DNA from: Byssochlamys sp. IMV 00236
Lineage: Eukaryota; Ascomycota; Eurotiomycetes; Eurotiales; Thermoascaceae
DNA: 21,045 bases
NCBI GenBank assembly: GCA_001931875.2
Contig: MSJH02000064.1
Location: 1-21,045 of the forward strand
Direction of reading: 5' to 3'
Under the pieces are notes generated by a model, which worked only from the letters and a program-made list of their open reading frames with translations, was not told the DNA's origin and ran no database searches. The position numbers and the translations under genes were made by a program. Shown piece after piece: positions 1 through 7,513 of this stretch. Position 1 is the first letter of the stretch. Each line of letters begins with the position of its first letter.

Positions 1-26
1 GTTTTTCCGTACAAAAAGCTCAAGCA

Positions 27-32
27 TATAAA
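27..32 (+). promoter_or_regulatory. TATA-like element upstream of the NmrA-like gene
   Basis: TATAAA lies 55 nt before the ATG at 87. It is a plausible core promoter element by position, but the sequence is AT-rich and this could be chance. Confidence 0.35.
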
Positions 33-86
33 TTGATTGCTTTTTGAGCTCTTTCTTGACAGTTAAAAACAGTTAAAAAGAAGAAT

Positions 87-971
87 ATGGTTGCTTCATC
101 TGAACGTGTCTTTATTGTTGGTGGTACCGGAAATATCGGTGTTAAAGTGGTCAAGGATCTGGTTGCCAAGAATATTCCTGTTACGCTTTATGCACGCCAG
201 CCAGAAAAAGTAAACACATTATTTGGCAACAACAGTCTTATCAGCGTCGTCCAAGGTGATTACAATGATCTTGCGCCTATTAAAGAAGGATTAAAGGGAC
301 ATACAAGACTCTTCCTCTTGATTGCTGATCTGCAAGTTATAGTGCACTTAAAGAAGACCATCGCTGCTTGGGCTTATGAAGCTGGTGTTAAGCAAGTTGT
401 GGATGTATCAGGCATCGCTGCAAGCTTTCCCAACAGAACAAGCGCTATTGGTACACGAAGTTACGAAGCTGAACAAGCCATCTATAACCTCCCTAATCGT
501 GGAGCCTTTGTTGCCTTGCGTCCTGGTCGATTTATGTCAAACGTGCTGACCTTTGAGCGCATTCATGAAGACGCTATTATTGATAAATCTGATCCTGATG
601 CGCGTGAAGGATGAGTATCAACCAACGATATTGGTGCAATTGCTGCTGTTGTTCTAAGTGAAGATGTTGAAAAGCATGGTGATTCAGTCTATGAACTCAT
701 CAGTGATGTCGTTACTCCTGCCCAGCGTGCTGAAATCTTTTCTCGTGTTCTTGGTCGTCCTATCAAGTATAAAAAAGTTACTGCACTCGAGAAATATGAT
801 ATGCTCATGCAGCACAAGGTCTTCAGCCATTCTATGGTTTTTAGCATTTGTACAACATTTGCCTCCTTTGATGTTCACACTCCTACTGTTACCGATGGCA
901 TTCAAATCTTACTTCGTAGAGAACCAGAGACATTTGAAAAGTTCATTACGGACAACAAGCATTTATTATAA
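87..971 (+). pseudogene. NmrA-like NAD(P)-binding protein with one in-frame premature TGA
   Basis: One uninterrupted reading frame of 295 codons except for TGA at 612-614. The N-terminus has a Rossmann dinucleotide-binding signature (VFIVGGTGNIG, residues 8-18) followed by an NmrA-family body with VVDVSGIAA and ALRPGRFMSN. After the TGA the same frame continues with VSTNDIGAIAAVVL, a typical NmrA-like segment, then runs to TAA at 969-971. Proteins of this family act as NAD(P)-dependent reductases or redox-sensing regulators in the cytosol; the substrate cannot be told. The stop sits just before VSTNDIG, where relatives commonly have Trp, so TGG to TGA is the simplest explanation. Trp elsewhere in this gene (AAWAY) and in neighbours is TGG, so TGA is not reassigned. 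No intron that removes the TGA is evident. Either a recent nonsense allele, a sequencing error, or stop readthrough; the 175-residue product alone would lack the C-terminal third. Confidence 0.8.
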
Positions 972-993
972 TGGTTCTTCTATTTGGTTTATA

Positions 994-999
994 AATAAA
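994..999 (+). terminator. polyadenylation signal AATAAA of the NmrA-like gene
   Basis: AATAAA 23 nt after the TAA at 969-971 in a T-rich context, a usual spacing for a fungal 3' end. Confidence 0.4.
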
Positions 1000-1476
1000 G
1001 AAATGTGGTATATTCAGCTTTGGTTTTATACTTTTGTGTGTATGCAAATGATAAGGGATTAGTCGACCTTGGTTGGTCGTAATGATTGGTCTATAAGGTC
1101 TATCTTTAAGTATACTTGATAGAGTTTCTCCTCAAGTGCTGCTTGTTCTCTTTGATCCTCGTATATTATTCTCTTGTACTATGCAAGTGGTTAATGTGTG
1201 TCCTTTTAGCTTTAAATTAATATAACAATAAGCAAAAGAAACCATAAAAAATATTGTTTGCTTGCTTAAGAATACAAGTATATAATAAAGCTACAATTTG
1301 TAACCTATTTTAACATCGACGATATATGGTTTGAGCACGTTTTAAGTAGGATGCATCGTATCATTAATACGATATATCAATGATTTTATTCATAAAAGAC
1401 AATAATAAAACACTATTGACCATAACAAAACAGCTTGAAAGACACGAATCGTTGATGGTTACAGCCTTGCTGTTTA
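1000..1476. other. intergenic, nothing recognised
   Basis: AT-rich spacer between the NmrA-like gene and the small minus-strand gene. On the minus strand an AATAAAA at about 1384-1390 could serve as the 3' end signal of the small gene. I see no other coding or RNA feature. Confidence 0.4.
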
Positions 1477-1644
1477 TTAAGTACACGTAGCTCTCTCTTT
1501 TGCAAGGCAATCTTCCATAGCTTCAGGTTTTACACGGGCTCTGCACCTACGTCTTATACCACGATAACTGGCCGCATAAGTTACATTGCTGAAGACAAAG
1601 AGAACCATGGATAGAGTGACAAGAAAGGTAGCGGATGACTTCAT
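1477..1644 (-). CDS. small secreted cysteine-containing peptide (55 aa)
   Basis: A 56-codon frame from ATG at 1644 to TAA at 1477-1479. The N-terminus is a classic signal peptide: MKSS, a hydrophobic core from about residue 7 to 18 (FLVTLSMVLFVF), then SNVTYA-AS with small residues at -3/-1, so cleavage after Ala24 is likely. The remaining about 31 residues are basic (RGIRRRCRAR near the start) and contain three Cys (34, 46, 54), the last two in EDC and ATC. This would be exported through the ER and is in the size range of small secreted effector-like or signalling peptides; no family is recognised. A TATA-like stretch lies about 40 nt upstream (minus strand, near 1684-1692). No homology is known to me, so the call rests on the signal peptide and on codon-level plausibility. 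An odd Cys number suggests dimerisation, a free thiol, or a missing exon. Confidence 0.55.
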   Translation of the reverse strand: MKSSATFLVTLSMVLFVFSNVTYAASYRGIRRRCRARVKPEAMEDCLAKERATCT

Positions 1645-2469
1645 TTTAGTTTAATTAATGATTCTTTATTCCTCGAAAAGTTACTCTATATCTTTTCAAT
1701 TGCTGATCCTAAAGGGGGACTATTCCCTAATTTTCTTTGGTGTGTGCGCTCTACTCAAACAATCATATTTACATTCTGCTTTGTGCTATATGCCTATTAG
1801 ACTACTTAACTCTCTTTCTGCTGCGGCAATTAACTCAAAAGCTGTCTTGATCATCCCTTTCACTAAAGTGCTTCGACAAGAAACATAAACCTTGCAACCA
1901 TGCAAGTTCTATGTAGACTTTATTCCAGAATAGGAACTTACAGAATAACAAATTTCTCTAAGGTGCCGGAACCAAACAGTTCAACAGCTAATGCAAGTAA
2001 TCATTCCAAGGAACCAAAAGACATTACAACTTAAACAGATACTTCGAGACTGTATCCTTAGTTAGTGAATAGAGAAAGCGCGATTACTGACATAGGAAAG
2101 AATGAAAGAGAGATCAACAAAATAACGGCCACACATGGATGCATACACTTGCAGGAAACGAAACTAGTGAGGAATTAACTTTAAGTATCTGTTCTCACTC
2201 ATATAACAAACAGAAACTAGATGTCGTAGGACCATTCAACAGACTGTAGAGTGCCGTCAAGCCTCTAATGAATTGATTGTCTTACTCGACAGCCTACCCA
2301 GCATCTATATTTATTCATAGTGATGAAATAACAAGAAGATGAGCCGATTCATGTACGAAAATAGTTGTCTGCAGCCTTGTATGACTGCTTATCAGAGACA
2401 AGTTAAAAAAAAGAATACGATAAGAGTTGAGCATTAGAGAGAGAATATAGGATACATTTGTAAAAGTAT
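1645..2469. other. intergenic, no gene recognised
   Basis: About 0.8 kb with only short broken frames on both strands. The longest (1658-1888, plus) starts with an alternative codon or low-quality context and has no recognisable domain. The upstream end contains the probable promoter of the small secreted-peptide gene. Confidence 0.4.
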
Positions 2470-2914
2470 CTACAAGAAAAGTGCCTTGTTGAGCATTTTA
2501 CGTAGCTTATAAAAGCAATAGCCAGACATAGTAAAAGAACATTGATTGCGCATGCTACAGACTGAGTTGGTACAGGGTATTTTGTAAGCAGTAAAGAAGA
2601 CTACAGTCATACGATAATGGTACATGAGCCGAAGAAGTGACACTCTAAAGGTTTGAAAAGTAGCATTATCTTCAGATAGTATATTCTTGATAACCTTGTT
2701 CAAGATTTTATTCAATCACCTGAGCATTTTTTATGATGTAAAACGAACATAATGACGTCCTTGAACTTCTGTCCACATTTCTTGTACTTGATACTACCAG
2801 CATACAGGTATCCTGAGAAATGTTTACCTCAAGTTCTACTTCGTTTGCCCTTAAAAGAGATATATGTTTTCTATAACAGGTATGAAGTCCATTCATCCAA
2901 AACAACGTTTTCAC
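2470..2914 (-). pseudogene. possible decayed coding relic
   Basis: Two adjacent minus-strand frames (2708-2914 and 2470-2715) abut, and a third frame within 2700-2840 reads a lysine/cysteine-rich stretch including IKYKKCGQKFKDV and HHKKC, resembling the end of a zinc-finger-like domain. No frame is long or has a good start, and the segments are in different frames. This may be a decayed gene or chance. I do not recognise a family. Confidence 0.15.
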
Positions 2915-2982
2915 TGTGCCTCAAACATTTCTAATAGTTTAAACAATAAAAAGCTGTGTTAAATTGTATAAATACCATTGTT

Positions 2983-3344
2983 TTATTCATTGTCTACTTC
3001 AGTCTCACTATCCACTTTTTTCTTACTCTTTAATTTATATCTAGCAAAACACCTCTTCACACGTGTTTACAATGGTGCCCTTTGCCATCAATGTTTTTTT
3101 CGGTGTATCACAATCGCGTCATTATCAAAACAAATACTAAAGATTGGATTAATCTGCCGCAGTTTTCTGCACGCTTGTGTTAGGTAGCTGAGTACCTTCC
3201 TTTTGTGTACTCTTTTTGTGCCACCGTTTATATCTAAGTAGTCGAACCAAAAGTAGAATTTCGCGGAGTTTGACCCTTCTTTATCTTGGAATATGCTTCC
3301 ACTAATCGTTCTTGTTCATATCCTTTGAAAGCTTCTCTTTGGCT
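2983..3344 (-). pseudogene. frame-broken remnant of an unrecognised gene
   Basis: Three successive minus-strand stretches read like natural protein but lie in different frames. 3344-3234 gives a hydrophilic segment with GYEQERLVEAYSKIKKGQ and ends at TAG. The next ends at TAA 3149-3151 and contains LRYKRWHKKSTQKEGTQ. The last ends at TAA 2983-2985 with RCFARYKLKSKKKVDSET. The basic, lysine-rich composition and acidic tail would suit a nucleic-acid-associated or element-encoded protein, but no domain is recognised. Stops and frame changes between segments indicate decay. A weaker alternative is an unrecognised intron structure. Confidence 0.35.
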
Positions 3345-3720
3345 CTTAACTAAAGACTACCTTAACTATATTTATTAAAAAGAAAAGTGGGAGTAGATAT
3401 AGCTGAGATGATTGATATGACAGCTGAGATAGATCAAATAAAAGTATACTTGTCCCTTTTCTTGATCTGATGCATCAGGACATACATATCTCACTCAAAA
3501 ATGCCCCAGCTTTTGTAAATACGCCTGTTGCTATTTATGTATATATTTTCAGTATGTGTATCTTTGATGACTCTCTTTATATTTGAAAGCAGAATGTGTG
3601 CCGGTAGATGAAAATGAGTATATCTTTTTCAATGTGTCAAGTTTTGTGGGACAACCTATGTAAAATCATTAACCGAATTGGTTCCTTATTATTAGTTACA
3701 CACAACCTAAATTATATCTC

Positions 3721-3885
3721 ATGACTTTTTTGTTGGAAGACAGCTCGGATTATCCGAGTAATGATGTATCCATAGAGACAATGTTGCTAAGGAAGGCAGA
3801 GAAAAGAGGTTACTTATTATTAGAAAAGTTTAAGCTTTTCAATAAAAATGAAACACTTCCGGCAAACAGACTCGGTTACGAATAA
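3721..3885 (+). CDS. short open frame, 54 aa, doubtful
   Basis: ATG at 3721 to TAA at 3883-3885. The product is soluble and mixed-charge (contains DSSDYPSNDVSIETMLLRK and AEKRGYLLLEKFK). It has no signal peptide and no known motif. Composition looks more protein-like than surrounding random frames, and AATAAA overlaps the stop. It could be a small gene, a last exon, or a fragment of a decayed gene as in the flanking DNA. Confidence 0.2.
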   Translation: MTFLLEDSSDYPSNDVSIETMLLRKAEKRGYLLLEKFKLFNKNETLPANRLGYE

Positions 3886-4486
3886 AAAGGTTGTTTGTTT
3901 GTCTCGTGCTACATTGAAATTATGCCCATTTATTATGTCCCACTGAATAGTAAGGTTAGCATGCAGAACATGCGGGTTAATATACTCTACCAGTAATGAA
4001 CAGAAAAAATGTGCCTGCTAAGCTGCATTTGTTAAGAATACGGCCGTCCAAGAAAAGCCGAGGTATCTGCTTCTATAACATCGAGATCTAATGTAATATA
4101 TTTTAGGTTATTGAACATGGTTTATGCCATTCAAATTCAAGCAGATGCATAAGTAGCTAAATGACGAGTAGACATATTCTCCAGCTGCGACTAAATTGCT
4201 TTAATTGCTTCAAAAATGGAAAGACAGATGAACTCTCTTTTCTTTATTTATCATAGCTAAGACTGTGGCTCTTTTGTTTTAAACGAAGATGCAAGTATAA
4301 ATATATACTAGAGTGTGATCAAAAGACGACTGTGATGTCACAGTGCTCATGATACTAAGCTACAGGCTGCCTTTCTGAAAGAAATCGAGAGTGGGAGCAC
4401 AGCAGTGTTAATGGACTTTCTTTCCATTCTTTCCTAATAAACTCATTGATACATATAAATATCTGGAATGTACAGCTCTTGTATTT
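3886..4486. other. intergenic, nothing recognised
   Basis: AT-rich sequence without a frame of note on either strand. No tRNA-like box pair, tandem repeat or terminal inverted repeat was seen. Confidence 0.35.
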
Positions 4487-4829
4487 CTACTTTTTACTTT
4501 TATCAAGAAGCTCTTGCTTACTCAACCTCCCTTTTAAAATGTTTCCGTTAGACAATTGTGTATTAAGCGATAAGCCTATACCGCTAAATGGTAAAACCGT
4601 CGTATGAATGTCAATCCTTCTGATTGCTGTTGAAATGTAGTAGCGAGTAAACTGGGCTATCATGAAAAGAGGGGGGTTCAAAGATATTGCGACTAGTATA
4701 AGCTATGCCTAAAGCTATCGTGTACGGCATAAAGGACCTCTGGAGCAGAATATTTGTGAGTCCTACTGTATTGACTCTATTGTCATTGAAGTAAACCACG
4801 TAAGGTTTATGAAATAGATGCTTTCCCAA
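4487..4829 (-). pseudogene. decayed gene with a frameshift at a homopolymer
   Basis: Two overlapping minus-strand frames. 4829-4611 encodes a segment with KPYVVYFNDNRVNTVGLT and ALGIAYTSRNIFEPP; 4681-4487 continues in another frame with MIAQFTRYYISTAIRR, ending in GRLSKQELLDKSKK. The switch coincides with a run of six G (4671-4676; C on the coding strand), as expected for a one-base indel. Upstream, around 4870-4960 on the same strand, more protein-like text is broken by TAG. No family is recognised. Protein-likeness is a judgement by eye, so this is a candidate relic rather than a firm gene. Confidence 0.3.
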
Positions 4830-5640
4830 AAGATAAAAAAAAAGTGTGTTGAATTTGGTAGTTTATCGTAGATAAAAACAAGAGGTTTCTATTCGTCCAA
4901 ATTCACAGACATTAAACTAATAAGGGCCACTTGTTGTTCCATCCTCTTATATTCTTAATTCATATTCCTGTACCAATAAAAACAAGTTGATAGCGCACAA
5001 CAGAACGATTCTATAACTCGTTTAATTGGTTCAAGGCTTCGGTCTATGACCTCGGACTAATGAAACTATTGAGAGCGGAACTGCTGTATTGCAAAAAGCA
5101 TATCCCGAATATCTTAGAACGGCTCATTCTCAGATCAACCTGCAATAAAACACAAGCCACGCCATAGTATTAATGCCCCTTATTGCCGCGTTTGTTTCTC
5201 AATAAAAGCGAGCTTAAAATGAAGCACTGAGGATACTTCAAACTTTGATTTTTTCACTTTTCTCTTCTAAGTTAGCAGCTTTAACATGGTAACACTTGTC
5301 AAATTTGAAGCTCAAAATAGTGATTCATGAGCCTTATATTGGCATGGAAGATGGGTACATTAAAAGGACGCAGTTGGACCTGAAATCTATGCAGCCCCCC
5401 TTCAACAACGAATTCAGTCAAGGCCATCTTAGGGTTTGTCAATACATTGAAACTTTACCATTGAGGTAACATTTTAAATAATGTTCTCACCAAAGTCATT
5501 AACCATTTAAACCCCTTCTTTGAATTTCCCAAGCAACTGCCCCCTGAAAGAGTTCTCATCTACTATTCTTTCTATATTCTTCTCTTGAAAACTGTATTCT
5601 CGTCTAAACAAATACTACTTGCATAATTTAATATGTCTGA
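4830..5640. other. gene-poor stretch with short protein-like fragments
   Basis: Holds a short plus-strand frame around 5050-5152 (contains ESGTAVLQKAYPEYLRTAHS) and a 43-codon minus-strand frame starting near 5429 (MALTEFVVEGGLHRFQVQLR). Neither has a recognisable domain or complete gene structure. They fit the picture of decayed coding sequence in 2.4-5.6 kb. Confidence 0.2.
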
Positions 5641-5887
5641 TCTTTTCATCAAATGATTAATAAAGAAAGAAAAAAGTTGATTATATTTATCTACAATTTG
5701 TTAAGCTTGGTGAAACATACAGTCTGTCCCGCTTCTTTTTTTGGGAACACTGTAAACTGTAATCTAAATTAGTTTTCATTGTTCTCCCACTCTCTCGTTT
5801 CGGTTTCCATAATGAACAAAAAAAGTGGCGTCGTCGGGTTAGTCTTTTAGGTTAAATAAACAAAATAAGGTCATGCTTTTTGTCGAA

Positions 5888-5895
5888 TATAAAAA
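5888..5895 (+). promoter_or_regulatory. TATA-like element upstream of the acidic serine-rich gene
   Basis: TATAAAAA about 70 nt before the candidate 5'UTR intron, followed by a pyrimidine-rich leader (5911-5945) of the kind often found in strongly transcribed fungal promoters. Confidence 0.4.
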
Positions 5896-5959
5896 TATTT
5901 TATAATCAATTTTTTCCCTTCTTTTTCTTTCTTTGAACCCTTTTTATTTATTTAAAAAT

Positions 5960-6019
5960 GTAAGAATGCAACTCACTTTTATTTATATGACTCACTTTTT
6001 TTATTTTTACTCTTTATAG
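5960..6019 (+). other. candidate 5'UTR intron
   Basis: GTAAGA donor at 5960, a CTCAC-type branch candidate, a T-rich tract, and TTATAG acceptor ending at 6019, only 4 nt before the ATG at 6024. The length of 60 nt matches coding introns in this window. No ATG lies in the preceding pyrimidine-rich leader, so it would be a leader intron. Confidence 0.5.
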
Positions 6020-6023
6020 ACAA

Positions 6024-7157
6024 ATGCTACACGTATTAAGTCAACAAGATATCGAACAAACTAAGAAAAGTCAAGATAAAAGTTGCTTTGATGCTCAAAC
6101 AACCTTTCAACAAACTTACTTTCTTGGTCAAAATAAGAATAATATATTAGATGAAGGATATTACTATGATATGTCTAATTTTGAAATTGCAAATCGTGCA
6201 TTCTATGCAACTATAAACAAATTTTCAAGGCAAAATTGTCCTGATACTCCATTTACAAAGAAAAAATCTTCGCCTTATTCATTTTTAGAGAATTGGCATC
6301 TACATAGCATCTACAGTAAATCACAGCAAACACTACTGGGTATTCATCCCGTTAAACCTTCTGTTATCCTTTGTGGCGATGATTTTATGTTTACTCCTCC
6401 ATTTATACCTCAACAAGAAGAATGGAATGTTGTGGAACCTATAGAAGATGTCATGCTACCTCCTGTGAATCAAAAAGAATACAGTTCAGCCATGGACGGT
6501 ACACCCAGTTTGTTTTATATGCCCTCGGATCAATCTCAAGAAATAGTTGTGTTTGACAACGATCCATTCGATGTATATACAGAAGATTATTATCATTCAT
6601 CTACGACGACAGGGGATGACGAATATGAAGATGATACCATGAACAATGAACAAGTGCTCATTTCCAGTTCTAGTGACAGTAGCAGTATCGTGAGCAGTAT
6701 CAGTAGTATTACAGAAAGCGATGGCGATCATAAGCGTCGATCCTTCTACGGCAATGATGACGATGACGGCGAGCTTTCTTCTTATGATCTGATGAACTTG
6801 TATGATGCGGCCTTTGATTTTGAAGATACAAATACGGCTAGTGTTATTACCACCCAACCTGTGCCCGTGACTCGATCGTCTTCCTTTTTAAGCCAAAACT
6901 CTTTTTTGTCTGCTAAATCTGCAATATCGTATCAATCACTGGCAGACATTATCGTTACTAACTCAGGCAACTCTTGTTCATCATCGTTTACAAATTACGG
7001 CACTGCTACTACACATCTAAATGAAGATTCAATAGAGAATCTGGCGGACAACAGCCTACTGACACGTCTTTATTTATTCATCATCAATTTTTGGAGTCTG
7101 ATCATGTCATATATTTACAAGGTTGCAGATGATAAAAGTCCATTGTTACCAAAATAA
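6024..7157 (+). CDS. uncharacterised Ser/acid-rich protein with C-terminal hydrophobic anchor (377 aa)
   Basis: Uninterrupted frame from ATG 6024 to TAA 7155-7157 with no need for introns. I do not recognise a family. The first about 190 residues are mixed-charge with several aromatic and proline-rich patches (for example FMFTPPFIPQQEEW). Residues about 195-250 are low complexity: an acidic run (GDDEYEDD), a serine tract (SSSSDSSSIVSSISSIT) and another acidic run (GNDDDDGE). Near the C-terminus a single hydrophobic segment (about residues 349-366, LYLFIINFWSLIMSYIY) is followed by a short tail ending KSPLLPK, suggesting a tail-anchored membrane protein with most of the chain in the cytosol. 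No signal peptide is seen. The serine/acid tracts could be phosphorylation sites. It is flanked by a plausible promoter, a leader intron and a poly(A) signal, supporting a real gene. Confidence 0.75.
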   Translation: MLHVLSQQDIEQTKKSQDKSCFDAQTTFQQTYFLGQNKNNILDEGYYYDMSNFEIANRAFYATINKFSRQNCPDTPFTKKKSSPYSFLENWHLHSIYSKSQQTLLGIHPVKPSVILCGDDFMFTPPFIPQQEEWNVVEPIEDVMLPPVNQKEYSSAMDGTPSLFYMPSDQSQEIVVFDNDPFDVYTEDYYHSSTTTGDDEYEDDTMNNEQVLISSSSDSSSIVSSISSITESDGDHKRRSFYGNDDDDGELSSYDLMNLYDAAFDFEDTNTASVITTQPVPVTRSSSFLSQNSFLSAKSAISYQSLADIIVTNSGNSCSSSFTNYGTATTHLNEDSIENLADNSLLTRLYLFIINFWSLIMSYIYKVADDKSPLLPK

Positions 7158-7297
7158 CTTTTTTTCCTTTTACATATACTTGTTATAATGTACATATATA
7201 CCATGTTTATATACATACCTTTTTTATATTCTTACATATTTATTTATTCCTTATGTCCCTTTTCCTTTCCTCTTCTTGTTTTCTGTTTCCTAGTTTT

Positions 7298-7303
7298 AAT
7301 AAA
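7298..7303 (+). terminator. polyadenylation signal of the acidic serine-rich gene
   Basis: AATAAA about 140 nt after the TAA at 7155-7157, preceded by repeated TACATAT/TATATA efficiency-type elements (7171-7220). Confidence 0.45.
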
Positions 7304-7447
7304 GTTTAATACTTCATAGCATTATTCGTCATTTGTGTTCACAGAAAATTTTGTTGCCCCCACGTGGCACATCATTTTAAGGCACGCCTGGGCTGAATTA
7401 AAAAAAAAAATTAAACGTTGTATCAAACATGGAGGTATGTAAAATAT

Positions 7448-7453
7448 TTTATT
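7448..7453 (-). terminator. polyadenylation signal of the secreted repeat protein gene
   Basis: AATAAA on the minus strand, 60 nt beyond the stop at 7514-7516. The two converging genes thus end within about 350 bp. Confidence 0.45.
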
Positions 7454-7513
7454 AAGTTAGCTTTGTTTAATTTCAAAAACGGACAAAGATGTCAAGTGTA
7501 AATGTTGTTGTTA

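Noticed and set aside
658..1062. 134-codon plus-strand ORF after the NmrA stop
   Set aside because: It is out of frame with the NmrA continuation, which covers the same DNA with a clear family match.
5020..5060. tRNA B-box-like GGTTCAAGGC
   Set aside because: No A-box, acceptor stem or cloverleaf can be paired around it.
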